In this document: one piece after another, positions 15,828 to 25,108 of the stretch
Layout of the letters: the number at the start of each line of letters is the position of its first letter
Position numbering within the stretch: position 1 is the first letter of the stretch
Source of the DNA: Streptomyces sp. Ag109_O5-1
GTDB lineage: Bacteria; Actinomycetota; Actinomycetes; Streptomycetales; Streptomycetaceae
DNA: 64,000 nucleotides
Assembly (NCBI RefSeq): GCF_003814875.1
Contig: NZ_RKQF01000001.1
Coordinates: 11,532,001 to 11,596,000, forward strand
Direction: 5' to 3'
Program-made: the position numbers and the translations under genes
The notes under the pieces: generated by a model
The model's input: the letters and a program-made list of their open reading frames with translations, nothing else
What the model was told of the DNA's origin: nothing
The model's database searches: none

Positions 15828-17390
15828 ATGTCCCGTGGTATCTCCATCGGTGTCGTCGGAGGCGGTGCGGCTGCAGTCTGCCTTGTGGACGCCCTGGCCA
15901 GGGCGGACGGCTTGCCGGGTGAGCTCGTCGTCTTCGAGCCGACGCCCCATGTGTGGCGGGGGCGCGCCTATCAGGTGGACACGGAGATCCTCAGGGTCAA
16001 CGCCACCCCCGAGGACATGTCGGTGCGCGAGGGAGACGGCGCACACTTCCGGCGCTGGCTCGCCACACGAGCCGGCGCCTCTACGACGGGCCAGGACGCG
16101 GACTTCCGCTCGGCCGCATATTTCCCCGCCCGGTCCCTCTACGGTGCGTACCTGGAGGACTCGGCCCGTGCCGGACTCGGTGAGCTGCGCCGCAGGGGCT
16201 GGCGTGTGAGCGTCCTCAGCGAAGCCGTCACCGCGGCTCGCCGCATGCCTCACCAGGTTCTGCTGAGCACCGGCCACGGCCGCAAGCAGTGCTTCGACCA
16301 CGTCGTTCTCGCGGTCGGAGCCGGTGGGCCCCAGGACGTGTGCGGGCTGCGCGGCGCCCCGGGGTTCCTGGCGGAACCCTATCCGCTGTCCACGACCCTG
16401 CGGACCCTCGCCGACGACGATCATGTCGTCGTGATCGGCAGCGGTCTCACCTGCGTCGACATCGTGCTCGCGATCGCGGCCCGCGGCCACCGCGGCCCCG
16501 TGAGCGTGGTGTCCCGCGCCGGGGTCCTGCCCGCAGTACGGCAGCGCCCGCGCTCGCTCGATCTGCGCCACCTCACCCCGCAGCGGCTCATGGCCGTGGC
16601 CGCCGCGTCGGGCGGGCTGACCGTCGACGACGTGTGGGGCGTGGCCCGGGCCGAGTTCCGCGAAGCCGGTGCCGCAGTGCACACGGTCGTCGACGAGATC
16701 GCCGGTGTGCGGCGCGACAGTGCGGTCGACCGGCTGCGCCGTCACCTCGGGGCCGTCGACTCGCCAGACCTCGCTCTGCGTCTTCTTCAGCACGCCATAC
16801 CCTCGGCAGGTCCCACCATATGGTCGCTGCTGCGCGAGGAGGAGAAAGGCCGAATCCTGCGCAGGCACCGGCGGACCGTCATGAGCCTGTGCTGTCCCAT
16901 GCCGCCGTCCAGCGCCGCCGTGCTGCTCGCACTCGCCGAGAGCGGGCAGTTGGAGGTCCTCGCCGGGTTGCGTGGCATCCGGCCGAGAGCCGCAGGCGGG
17001 TTCGAGGTCGAGATCGCGGGCCGGGCCCGGTTCGGCGCCGACAAGGTCGTCAACGCAACCAGTGCGTCGCTAGAGTGCTTCGCCGCCGATGCCAGGCCTT
17101 TGATGTCATCCCTCATACGGGACCGTGCCGTCGGCCGCCATCCGCATGGTGGCCTCCAACTGGAGCCGGGCAGCGGCCGGCTCGTCCACGACGGCATCGC
17201 GGACCGGCGGTTGTACGCACTCGGGAGTGTGGCGACCGGCGCCCAGTTCTTCACCTTCGGCATTCCGGTCCTGGTTGACCAGAGCCGGCGCATCGTTGCC
17301 GCCCTGCAGGAACCTGCCCGGCGAGCGGCCCCGCCCCGCAGCGGTCCGGTGCCGCGCCACGGCGCCGGACCGCTGCCCGTCGCCCGGTGA
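15828..17390 (+). CDS. FAD/NAD(P)-binding oxidoreductase, lysine/ornithine-N-oxygenase-like fold
   Basis: 520 residues from ATG 15828 (a GTG at 15816 is an alternative start). A Rossmann FAD motif opens the protein (IGVVGGGAAAVCLVDAL). A second dinucleotide motif lies at about residue 204 (VVVIGSGLTCVDIVLAIAA), and a late ATGD-like strand (LYALGSVATG) is present. This is the two-Rossmann layout of NAD_binding_9 / COG4529 proteins, distantly related to SidA/PvdA N-hydroxylases. It follows the LuxR gene by 36 bp. Its role is unknown; N- or C-oxygenation of an amino-acid intermediate is a reasonable inference. Its 3' end overlaps the convergent EamA gene by 285 bp. Confidence 0.78.
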   Translation: MSRGISIGVVGGGAAAVCLVDALARADGLPGELVVFEPTPHVWRGRAYQVDTEILRVNATPEDMSVREGDGAHFRRWLATRAGASTTGQDADFRSAAYFPARSLYGAYLEDSARAGLGELRRRGWRVSVLSEAVTAARRMPHQVLLSTGHGRKQCFDHVVLAVGAGGPQDVCGLRGAPGFLAEPYPLSTTLRTLADDDHVVVIGSGLTCVDIVLAIAARGHRGPVSVVSRAGVLPAVRQRPRSLDLRHLTPQRLMAVAAASGGLTVDDVWGVARAEFREAGAAVHTVVDEIAGVRRDSAVDRLRRHLGAVDSPDLALRLLQHAIPSAGPTIWSLLREEEKGRILRRHRRTVMSLCCPMPPSSAAVLLALAESGQLEVLAGLRGIRPRAAGGFEVEIAGRARFGADKVVNATSASLECFAADARPLMSSLIRDRAVGRHPHGGLQLEPGSGRLVHDGIADRRLYALGSVATGAQFFTFGIPVLVDQSRRIVAALQEPARRAAPPRSGPVPRHGAGPLPVAR

Positions 17391-18359
17391 CTGCCCACTG
17401 CCGACGGGCCCAGGGCCGCGGGCGGGCGGCGGTGCGGGGCGGGCCCGGTCAGGGCACCAGAGCCGTTCGGTCACGGCCGGTCCCACGAATGCCGTGACCA
17501 GGCCGCCGTTGATCAGGGCGAGGGCGGGCGCGTCCAGATGCTGCCGGCCGGCGGCGGCGGCCACGAGGTAAGTCAAACCCGGAGCGGCGGACGCGAGCAG
17601 GACCACCGTCATGGGGCGGGTGCGTTGGATGCCGACCTGGAGTACGAAAAGGGGCAGCGCGACCCCCGCCACGGCGATCGCCGCGCACAAGAGCGCCTGT
17701 GAGCCGCGCAGCGCCTGTACAGAGGCTTTGGGACAGAAGGCCAACGCCACCAGCGCGAGCCCGTAAGTGAGGTGGAAGCGATGCGCGTTCACCTGCACCG
17801 GGGACACACGCAGCGCGCCCAGCCGAAAGGACAGGACAGGAATCGTGGCCGCCGAGACTCCGGCGAGCGCCGCAGCGCCCAGGCCGGCCGTGAACGCGGG
17901 CGACCCCTGAGCCTGACCGGCGGACACCATGCGTGCGGCGGCCGCGAGCGAGAGCGAGAGAGCCACCGTTGCGACGGCCAGTGCGCCAAGGCGGGGGGCC
18001 TTGGCCGGTCGGCGCAGGCGCAGGCAGGCCAGGGCCAGGGGGCCAATGCCGGACTCGACCCCGACGGCCAGGGGCGCCGGGACCAGCGAGAGCGACCAGT
18101 AGAAGCTGAGGAAGGTCACGGCGGTGGCGACATTGAGCAGGCCGAGCAGCCGCCTTTGTTCACCGCGGAAGGTTCCCTTGCCCGCCCGTCCTCGCCGGAA
18201 CCTGGCCACGAGAGCGAACACCAGGGCCGATGCGCCGAAGGCGACGAAGGAGAGGAACAGGCTGTCCGTCCCGTTGAGCCGATCCGACAGCAGGCCGTTC
18301 GACACGGCCTGGAACACGACGGCGACGACCACCAACATCGGTCCACGCACAGGTGTCAC
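17106..18359 (-). CDS. EamA/DMT-family transporter with an antisense-derived C-terminal tail
   Basis: The first 310 residues hold ten hydrophobic segments in two repeats, the DMT/EamA (RhtA-like) fold of metabolite exporters. Segments include MLVVVAVVFQAVSNGLL, LLNVATAVTFLSFYWSLS and LALINGGLVTAFVGPAV. After residue 310 a roughly 105-residue hydrophilic tail is read entirely antisense to the FAD gene before a stop at 17106. Family members usually end near the tenth helix, so the original stop was probably lost. It starts 27 bp after the ATP-grasp gene and is likely the product exporter at the operon end. Confidence 0.8.
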   Translation of the reverse strand: MTPVRGPMLVVVAVVFQAVSNGLLSDRLNGTDSLFLSFVAFGASALVFALVARFRRGRAGKGTFRGEQRRLLGLLNVATAVTFLSFYWSLSLVPAPLAVGVESGIGPLALACLRLRRPAKAPRLGALAVATVALSLSLAAAARMVSAGQAQGSPAFTAGLGAAALAGVSAATIPVLSFRLGALRVSPVQVNAHRFHLTYGLALVALAFCPKASVQALRGSQALLCAAIAVAGVALPLFVLQVGIQRTRPMTVVLLASAAPGLTYLVAAAAGRQHLDAPALALINGGLVTAFVGPAVTERLWCPDRARPAPPPARGPGPVGSGQSPGDGQRSGAVARHRTAAGRGRSPGRFLQGGNDAPALVNQDRNAEGEELGAGRHTPECVQPPVRDAVVDEPAAARLQLEATMRMAADGTVPYEG

Positions 18360-18386
18360 CCCAAAAAACGACGCGATTCCAGTAGG

Positions 18387-19676
18387 TCAGCGGGCGATGG
18401 ACGGCATCAGGAGCTCGTGCCGCTGCCCCTGGGCGCCGTCCGCCGGGCCGCGCATGTCGTACAGCAGCCCGCTGTCCTCCAGCGCATGCACGTGGTCGAC
18501 GTCCGCGAGGACGGCCAGGGCGTCGGTGCCGACGAAGTAAGCGAGGCCCGCAGTGCCTGTGGTCAGCAGCGGATCCTTGATCTCGGTCCCGACCGAGGGC
18601 AGTTTGGCGAAGCTGTGAAACGTCGGAAGCCGGCGAATCATGTCAAGTCCCGGCATCGCGCGCACCGTTCCCGAGCCCTTGGCCCGCAGGAAGACCACGG
18701 CGAACTGACGGCCAGGGGCATAGGGGCGGGCGGCCAGCTCGTCGAAGGGGGCCCTCTTGAGCACTGCGTCAGCCAACAGCGTCGCCTGGCTGTGGCCGAG
18801 GGCCGCGAGATACGGATCGCTGGGCAGAATCGGCCCCATGAGACGGCAGTTGACCTCGATCAGGCGCGGTCCTGCATCCGTGAGCCGGATCTCGGTGTGC
18901 GCGGCTCCGTCGCTGACACCCAGCGCGTCCAGGCACTGCAGGCCGTACGTGACAACGGCATGGTCCTGAGGGCCCAGTGAGACCTTGAGCGTCTTGTGGC
19001 GCTGGATTGGTCTGCCCTCGACCTCGTCGAAGCGGACCGTCAGAACGTCGCTGACGACGTGCCGGCCCGCGACGGAGACGGTGTCGAGAATGTAGTGCGG
19101 GCCTGCGAGGTACTCCTGGAGCAGAACCACGTCATTGCGCCGGCCCAGCAGGTTCGGTCGCCCCAGCAGGCCACGGACGGCCTCGTACACCTGTGCCTCG
19201 GTGTCACAGATGGCCAGCCCGTCGCTGCCTGCGCTGGCGGCGGGCTTGACGACCACGGGGTAGTGCACGAAGCGCGACAGCGCCGTTCCTAGTTCCCCCT
19301 CGCCGGCCACCGCCGCAGTGGCCGCGTGCGGCACGCCCGCCCGCCCCAACGCCTGCGCCATGGCGAACTTGTCGCGGCGGGCGGGCGCCAGGCCGACAGC
19401 GTTGTGCGGCAGGCCGAGAGCGGCCGCCAGCGCGTCGGCGAGGGCCACCCCGACCTCACTCCCGGCCAGGACGGCATCCGGCCCGTACCGCCGCAGTGCG
19501 GTCAGGGTCTCATCGAAGCCGGTGCGCAGCAGCTTTCCGCCGGGAGCGGGATCGGCCGCGAAGGCGGCTTCGAGCTCCGGTTGGTACACGTGGAAGGTCT
19601 CGACTCCACGTTCGCGGAACGCCTCTGCGAGAGACGCCCCGCTGGAGACGGGGTCGACGATCACGATCTTCATCAT
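18387..19676 (-). CDS. ATP-grasp L-amino-acid ligase-like enzyme
   Basis: 429 residues from ATG 19676 (AGGGGA 6 bp before). The N-terminal domain (KIVIVDPVSSGASLAEAFRE) resembles carboxylate-amine ligases of the BacD/L-amino-acid-ligase type. The ATP-grasp core shows PVVVKPAASAGSDG (about 148-161, nucleotide lysine and glycine-rich loop), VLLQEYLAGPHYILD, and the metal ligands in EIRLTDAGPRLIEVNCRLMG (E and N). Such enzymes join two amino acids, or an acid and an amine, through an acyl phosphate. Within this cluster it is the best candidate for the amide-forming step. It belongs to the operon that starts at 27347. Confidence 0.85.
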   Translation of the reverse strand: MMKIVIVDPVSSGASLAEAFRERGVETFHVYQPELEAAFAADPAPGGKLLRTGFDETLTALRRYGPDAVLAGSEVGVALADALAAALGLPHNAVGLAPARRDKFAMAQALGRAGVPHAATAAVAGEGELGTALSRFVHYPVVVKPAASAGSDGLAICDTEAQVYEAVRGLLGRPNLLGRRNDVVLLQEYLAGPHYILDTVSVAGRHVVSDVLTVRFDEVEGRPIQRHKTLKVSLGPQDHAVVTYGLQCLDALGVSDGAAHTEIRLTDAGPRLIEVNCRLMGPILPSDPYLAALGHSQATLLADAVLKRAPFDELAARPYAPGRQFAVVFLRAKGSGTVRAMPGLDMIRRLPTFHSFAKLPSVGTEIKDPLLTTGTAGLAYFVGTDALAVLADVDHVHALEDSGLLYDMRGPADGAQGQRHELLMPSIAR

Positions 19677-19735
19677 GGGATTCCCCTGGCAATCCGCGGC
19701 CTGCAGGCCCTCGCGGGCCCGCGGCACAAGGGTGC

Positions 19736-19765
19736 GGGGGCAGGGCCGGGCACGGCCCCGCCCCC
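19736..19765 (-). terminator. Intercistronic GC hairpin after ilvC
   Basis: GGGGGCAGGGCCG pairs with CGGCCCCGCCCCC (one mismatch) around a short GGCA loop, just downstream of the ilvC stop and upstream of the ATP-grasp gene. It could be a partial terminator or an mRNA stabiliser that lowers expression of the last two genes. Confidence 0.55.
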
Positions 19766-19770
19766 GGCTC

Positions 19771-20769
19771 TCAACGGGCGTTGTTCACCCAGCTCATCAG
19801 CTTGCGCAGCTGCTTGCCGGTGGTCTCCAGCAGGTGCTCGGAGTCCTGCTTCTTGTACTCGTTGTACTTCTTCAGACCGCCGTGGTACTCGTCCATCCAG
19901 TTGTTGGCGAAGGTGCCGTCCTGGATCTCGGCGAGGACCTGCTTCATCTCGGCCTTGGTGGCGTCGGTGATGATCCGCGGGCCGGTGACGTAGTCGCCCC
20001 ACTCGGCGGTCTCGGAGACCGACCAGCGCATCTTCTCCAGGCCGCCCTCGTACATGAGGTCGACGATCAGCTTCAGCTCGTGGAGGCACTCGAAGTAGGC
20101 GATCTCCGGCTGGTAGCCCGCCTCGACCAGGGTCTCGAAGCCGGCCTTCACCAGGGCGGCGGTGCCACCGCAGAGGACGGCCTGCTCACCGAACAGGTCG
20201 GTCTCGGTCTCCTCGGTGAAGGTGGTCTTGATGACGCCGGCGCGGGTGCCGCCGATGCCCTTCGCGTACGACAGCGCCAGCGCGAAACCGTTGCCCGTGG
20301 CGTCCTGCTCGACGGCCACGATGCACGGCACGCCGCGGCCCTCCTCGTACTGACGGCGCACCAGGTGGCCCGGGCCCTTCGGGGCGACCATGCAGACGTC
20401 CACACCGGCCGGGGGCTTGATGAAGCCGAAGCGGATGTTCAGGCCGTGGCCGAAGAACAGGGCGTCGCCGTCGTTCAGGTTCGGGGCGATGGACTCCTCG
20501 TAGACCTGGGCCTGGATCGGGTCCGGGACGAGGATCATGATGACGTCGGCCTCGGCGGCGGCCTCGGCCGGGGTCACCACGCGCAGGCCCTGCTCCTCGG
20601 CCTTCGCCTTGGACTTGGAGCCCTCGTGCAGACCGACACGCACGTCGACACCGGAGTCACGCAGCGACAGCGCGTGGGCGTGGCCCTGGCTGCCGTAGCC
20701 GATGACCGCGACCTTGCGGCCCTGGATGATGGACAGGTCGGCGTCAGCGTCGTAGAACAGCTCGGCCAC
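19771..20769 (-). CDS. ilvC: Ketol-acid reductoisomerase (NADP+)
   Basis: 332 residues, standard for class I KARI. The GTG start has AAGGAGA upstream. NADPH site AVIGYGSQGHAHALSLRDSG; catalytic and metal residues in FGHGLNIRFGFI, VAPKGPGHLVRR, TDLFGEQAVLCGG and the YFECLHELKLIVDLMYEGG helix. It converts acetolactate or acetohydroxybutyrate to the dihydroxy acid. Amino-acid identity to housekeeping streptomycete IlvC looks high. It stands third after ilvB and ilvN, the usual order, but inside a secondary-metabolite operon. Confidence 0.95.
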   Translation of the reverse strand: MAELFYDADADLSIIQGRKVAVIGYGSQGHAHALSLRDSGVDVRVGLHEGSKSKAKAEEQGLRVVTPAEAAAEADVIMILVPDPIQAQVYEESIAPNLNDGDALFFGHGLNIRFGFIKPPAGVDVCMVAPKGPGHLVRRQYEEGRGVPCIVAVEQDATGNGFALALSYAKGIGGTRAGVIKTTFTEETETDLFGEQAVLCGGTAALVKAGFETLVEAGYQPEIAYFECLHELKLIVDLMYEGGLEKMRWSVSETAEWGDYVTGPRIITDATKAEMKQVLAEIQDGTFANNWMDEYHGGLKKYNEYKKQDSEHLLETTGKQLRKLMSWVNNAR

Positions 20770-20840
20770 TTTGGGTTCTCTCCTTGAAGCGGGGCGAAGT
20801 GCCAAGTCGGATGGGGGAGTTGACGGTGTGAGCGGCGGAT

Positions 20841-21389
20841 TCAGGCGCTGACCGGGTAGCTCTCGGCCCGGGCCGGGCGCAGCGGCAGAGCACGGGCCGG
20901 CTGGGCACAGTGGGACGCCCGGCGGATGGCGAGGGTTCCGGAGCGGACCAGTTCCCTGATGCCGAACTGTTCGAGCATGTGCAGCATCGTTTGCAGGTCC
21001 TCGGGACTGCCGGACCCCTCGACGATCACCGCGTCCGGGGCCACGTCCACGACCCGGGCGTCGAACAGCCGGGCCGTGTCCACGACCAGGGGGCGGGTCT
21101 GCCGGTCCGCCTCGACGGTGACCAGCACAAGACCCCGGCGGATCGCGGCGTCCCCATCGCACTCCACGATCTTGAGAACGTTGACGAGCTTGCCGATCTG
21201 TTTGACCACCTGCTCCAGCTCTCGGTCCTCGGCGTTCACCACGAGGGTGATGCGGGAGACCCGCGGGTCATGGGTGGTCCCCTCCGACACGGACTCGATG
21301 TTGAAGCCGCGGCGCGAGAACAGCGCGGTGGTCCGGGCGAGAACCCCGGGGCGGTTCTCCACCACAACGGACAGGGTGTGCTTGGGCAT
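20841..21389 (-). CDS. ilvN: Acetolactate synthase regulatory (small) subunit
   Basis: 182 residues. The N-terminal ACT domain (HTLSVVVENRPGVLARTTAL, with RRGFNIESVSEG) is intact, followed by the second ALS_ss_C domain (about 85-165). The glycine and asparagine that line the valine site in this family (ENRPG, FNIES) are present, so feedback regulation is not obviously lost. The last 20 residues (PARALPLRPARAESYPVSA) are an atypical extension. It follows ilvB by 20 bp. Confidence 0.93.
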   Translation of the reverse strand: MPKHTLSVVVENRPGVLARTTALFSRRGFNIESVSEGTTHDPRVSRITLVVNAEDRELEQVVKQIGKLVNVLKIVECDGDAAIRRGLVLVTVEADRQTRPLVVDTARLFDARVVDVAPDAVIVEGSGSPEDLQTMLHMLEQFGIRELVRSGTLAIRRASHCAQPARALPLRPARAESYPVSA

Positions 21390-21409
21390 GGCGTGGCGAC
21401 CTCTCTGTT

Positions 21410-23251
21410 TCAGAACTCGGGACGGATTCCGCGGGCGGACATGATGTCGTCGTTGGAGGCACCAGCGGCCACCATGGGCCACACCATGGCGTCCTGGTGT
21501 ACGACGAAGTCCACGACGACCGGACGGTCCTGAACGGCGTTGGCCGCACTGATGACCTCGTCCAGGTCCTGTGGACGTTCGCAGCGCATCGCGACACAGC
21601 CCATCGCGTCGGCCAGTCGCACGAAGTCGGGCACCCGCGTCCCGACGGTTCGCTGCCCCTGCGCCGGGGCGGAAGGGGCCTGCAGGCCGGTCTGGGAGTA
21701 ACGCTGACCGTAAAAGAGGGTCTGCCACTGGCGGACCATGCCCAGGGCGCCGTTGTTGATGACTGCCACCTTGATGGGGATGTCGTTGAGGGCACAGGTG
21801 ACCAGTTCCTGATTGGTCATCTGGAAGCAGCCGTCCCCGTCGATCGCCCACACCGTGGCATCGGGGCGGCCGACCTTCGCACCCATCGCGGCGGGCACCG
21901 AGTAGCCCATGGTCCCGGCACCGCCCGAGTTGAACCACCGGCGAGGGCGCTCATGGGGGAGAAAGTGCGCTGCCCACATCTGGTGCTGCCCGACCCCGGA
22001 CGCGTACAGCGTGTTCTCGGGAGCGAGCTGGCCGATCCGCTGGATCACCTGCTGTGGGGCCAGCGTGCCGGCCGGCGGGGCATCGTAGCCGAGTGGGTAG
22101 GTGCGGCGCCAGCGGTCGATGTCCTGCCACCACGCGGCATAGCTGCCCCGGCGGCCATGCGCATGTTCGCCGCGCAGCGCCCGGACCAATTCCGCGATGA
22201 CGCTGCGGGCATCGCCCACGATGGGCACATCCGCTCTGCGGTTCTTGCCGATCTCGGCCGGGTCGATGTCCGCGTGGATCACCTTGGCGTGCGGGGCGAA
22301 GCCGTCGAGCCGGCCAGTGACGCGGTCGTCGAAGCGGGTGCCGAGTGCCACCAGCAGGTCGGCCTTCTGCAGTGCCGCGACGGCGGGGACCGTGCCATGC
22401 ATGCCAGGCATGCCGATATGCAGCGGGTGACTGCCGGGGAACACCCCCAACGCCATGAGCGTGGTGGTGACCGGCGCGCCGATCAGTTCGGCCAGCTCCC
22501 TCAACTCGGCGGCGGCATCCGCTTTCGCCGTGCCGCCGCCGACGTACAGGACCGGCCGCCGGGCCTGGACAATCATTTCGGCGGCTGTACGGATCTGCCG
22601 GAGATTGGGCCTGACGACGGGGTGGTATCCGGACAGCTGCAGTTGGCCGGGCCAGACGAACGTGGTCTCGTCCTGCAGGGCGTCCTTGGCGATGTCGACC
22701 AGGACCGGGCCGGGGCGGCCGGTGGACGCGATGTGAAAGGCCTCCGCGATGGTCCGCGGGATGTCGTCGGCGTGGGTCACCAGGTAGTTGTGCTTGGTGA
22801 TCGGCATCGTGATGCCGACGATGTCCGCCTCCTGGAAGGCGTCCGTGCCGATCGCCTTGGAGGCGACCTGTCCGGTGATTGCCACGAGCGGCACGGAGTC
22901 CATGTGGGCGTCGGCGATCGCCGTGACCAGGTTGGTCGCACCGGGCCCCGAGGTGGCCATGCACACGCCCACCTTCCCGGTCGCTTGCGCGTACCCCACG
23001 GCCGCGTGGCCCGCGCCCTGCTCGTGGCGGACCAGGATGTGGCGCAGCTGCGGGGAGTCCATGAGAGGGTCGTAGGCGGGGAGGATGGCGCCGCCCGGGA
23101 TGCCGAACACGGTGTCGGTCCCCGCGTTCTCCAGAGCGAGAATCAGGGACTGCGCGCCGGTGATGCGTGGCGCGGTGGCGCGTGGTCGGGGTGCACTGGA
23201 CCGCATGGGTGAGGGATCGGCATCCAGGGGCTGCCGGGCGGCGTTCTGCAT
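21410..23251 (-). CDS. ilvB: Acetolactate synthase catalytic (large) subunit
   Basis: 613 residues from ATG 23251. The catalytic glutamate is E77 (VRHEQGAGHAAVGYA). Three domains are recognisable: the PYR domain to about 200, the central FAD domain with GTRFDDRVTGRLDGF, and the PP domain with the thiamine-pyrophosphate motif GDGCFQMTNQEL and NN. The first 30 residues are a proline-rich leader seen in streptomycete IlvB. Together with IlvN it makes acetolactate from pyruvate. The 106-bp gap from leuA is the widest inside the operon. Confidence 0.95.
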   Translation of the reverse strand: MQNAARQPLDADPSPMRSSAPRPRATAPRITGAQSLILALENAGTDTVFGIPGGAILPAYDPLMDSPQLRHILVRHEQGAGHAAVGYAQATGKVGVCMATSGPGATNLVTAIADAHMDSVPLVAITGQVASKAIGTDAFQEADIVGITMPITKHNYLVTHADDIPRTIAEAFHIASTGRPGPVLVDIAKDALQDETTFVWPGQLQLSGYHPVVRPNLRQIRTAAEMIVQARRPVLYVGGGTAKADAAAELRELAELIGAPVTTTLMALGVFPGSHPLHIGMPGMHGTVPAVAALQKADLLVALGTRFDDRVTGRLDGFAPHAKVIHADIDPAEIGKNRRADVPIVGDARSVIAELVRALRGEHAHGRRGSYAAWWQDIDRWRRTYPLGYDAPPAGTLAPQQVIQRIGQLAPENTLYASGVGQHQMWAAHFLPHERPRRWFNSGGAGTMGYSVPAAMGAKVGRPDATVWAIDGDGCFQMTNQELVTCALNDIPIKVAVINNGALGMVRQWQTLFYGQRYSQTGLQAPSAPAQGQRTVGTRVPDFVRLADAMGCVAMRCERPQDLDEVISAANAVQDRPVVVDFVVHQDAMVWPMVAAGASNDDIMSARGIRPEF

Positions 23252-23357
23252 TGTCTGCTCCACACATCTGTAGAGGGTGTCGGGCCCGCGCACGCGGGAC
23301 GGGCAAGAGAAGTCCGACCGTCACGGGGGGCGAGCCGTGCGTCGGGCGGGGGATGCC

Positions 23358-25088
23358 TCAGTGGGGGCAGGGGAAGCTTCGGGGCGCGGTCTGCTGCTGG
23401 TGCCGCGCCACTGCCCGCAGCAGCGCCAGGGCTGTGGCGCGGGCCGGGTCGTGGTCCACCGCGACGCCCCAGACGATCCGGCCGCCGACCATGCACTCCA
23501 GGTAGACGGCGGCGTCGTCCTGGTCGGTGCGGTGCACCAGGTGAGCGTGGCGCTCCACCACGTCGACGGTGATGCCGAGGTCGGACAGAGCCGTGACGAG
23601 TTTGTCCTCGTCCACGGAGCGGGCCAAGTGAGAGGGGAGCCCGAGAGACTCGCCGGGCCGCCCGTCGGCGAGGCGGTACTCGTGCGCGAAGACCGTCCAC
23701 AGACGCTCCGGTGTGATCTCGCCGCCGTGCGCATCGGTGTGGCCCTGGACGACACCGGAGAAGTCGATCTGCAGGCGGCGCGGCAGGTCGAGCCCGTGGC
23801 ACTCCTTCATCAGATAGGCGATCCCGCCCTTGCCCGACTGGCTGTTGACCCGGACTATCGCCTGATAGCTGCGGCCGATGTCATGCGGGTCGAGCGGCAA
23901 ATACGGCATGTCCCAGGGGAGTTGGTCGACGGGCATCCCCATGCGGGCCGCCTGCGTGCGCTGTGCCTCGAAGCCCTTGCTGATGGCGTCCTGATGGGAC
24001 CCGGAGAACGAGGTGAACACCAAGTCCCCGCCGTAGGGGTGCCGTTCGGGCACACTCATCTGGTTGCAGTGGCGGTAGGTCCGCTTGACCTCTTCGATGT
24101 CGGAGAAGTCGATTTCCGGGTCGATGCCATGGGTGAGCATGTTCAGTCCGAGCGTCACCAGGTCGACGTTGCCGGTGCGCTCGCCCTGGCCGAACAGGCA
24201 GCCCTCCACACGGTCCGCGCCGGCCAGCATGGCGAGTTCGGCCGCGGCGACCCCGGTACCCCGGTCGTTGTGCGGATGGGCGGACAGGCAGACGTACTCC
24301 CGGCGCGACAACGTCCGGGACATCCACTCGATCTGGTCGGCGTAGACGTTGGGGGTGCTCAGCTCCACGGTCGCCGGCAGATTGAGGATGATCTCGCGGC
24401 CTTCTCCCGGCTGCCATACGTCCATCACCGCTTCGCAGATCTCGGCTGAGAACTCCAACTCGGTGCCGGTGAACATCTCCGGCGAGTACTCGAAGCCCAG
24501 CATCGTGTCCGAACCGAGGATCCGCTGCGCGTGCTCCATGACGTGGCGGGTTCCGTTCACCGCGATCGAGATCACTTCGTCGCGGCTGGAACGGAAGACG
24601 ACCTCGCGAAAGCGCGGAGCGGTGGCGTTGTACAGATGGACCGTCGCACGGCGGACACCGACCAGGGACTGCAGCGTGCGCTCGATGAGCTCCTCCCGCG
24701 CCTGGGTGAGCACAGAGACAGTGACGTCGTCCGGGATCATCTTGCGCTCGCTGAGCGAGCGCACGAAGTCGAACTCCGTGTGCGACGCGGCCGGGAATCC
24801 GACCTCGATCTCCTTGTAGCCCATGCACACCAGCAGGTCGAACATGGTGTGTTTGCGATTGAGCGACATCGGCTCGATCAGCGCCTGGTTGCCGTCACGC
24901 AGATCCGTGGAGAGCCAGCGCGGTGCCTTGGACAGGGTGCGCAGCGGCCACCGGCGATTGGCCAGGGGAACCGACGGAGGCGCGCTGTAGCGATGGACCG
25001 GCATCCCGGAAGGACGCTGGCGTGCGGTGGCGGATGTGATCGGGGTGGGTGCCAGTACGCCTGGGCCTGACAGATCCATGAGGGACAT
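23358..25088 (-). CDS. leuA: 2-isopropylmalate synthase (alpha-IPMS)
   Basis: 576 residues. TIM-barrel signature STDLRDGNQALIEPMS (about 60-75) and the metal-binding HPHNDRGTG motif (about 285) are present. The C-terminal leucine-binding regulatory domain (about 430-570) is retained. It condenses 2-oxoisovalerate with acetyl-CoA. It lies between an aminotransferase and ilvB, and could make 2-isopropylmalate or a chain-extended 2-oxo acid for the pathway. The N-terminal 30 residues resemble those of actinobacterial LeuA. No obvious loss of regulatory residues could be judged by eye. Confidence 0.93.
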   Translation of the reverse strand: MSLMDLSGPGVLAPTPITSATARQRPSGMPVHRYSAPPSVPLANRRWPLRTLSKAPRWLSTDLRDGNQALIEPMSLNRKHTMFDLLVCMGYKEIEVGFPAASHTEFDFVRSLSERKMIPDDVTVSVLTQAREELIERTLQSLVGVRRATVHLYNATAPRFREVVFRSSRDEVISIAVNGTRHVMEHAQRILGSDTMLGFEYSPEMFTGTELEFSAEICEAVMDVWQPGEGREIILNLPATVELSTPNVYADQIEWMSRTLSRREYVCLSAHPHNDRGTGVAAAELAMLAGADRVEGCLFGQGERTGNVDLVTLGLNMLTHGIDPEIDFSDIEEVKRTYRHCNQMSVPERHPYGGDLVFTSFSGSHQDAISKGFEAQRTQAARMGMPVDQLPWDMPYLPLDPHDIGRSYQAIVRVNSQSGKGGIAYLMKECHGLDLPRRLQIDFSGVVQGHTDAHGGEITPERLWTVFAHEYRLADGRPGESLGLPSHLARSVDEDKLVTALSDLGITVDVVERHAHLVHRTDQDDAAVYLECMVGGRIVWGVAVDHDPARATALALLRAVARHQQQTAPRSFPCPH

Positions 25089-25108
25089 GGTGAATACCTC
25101 TCAGATGA

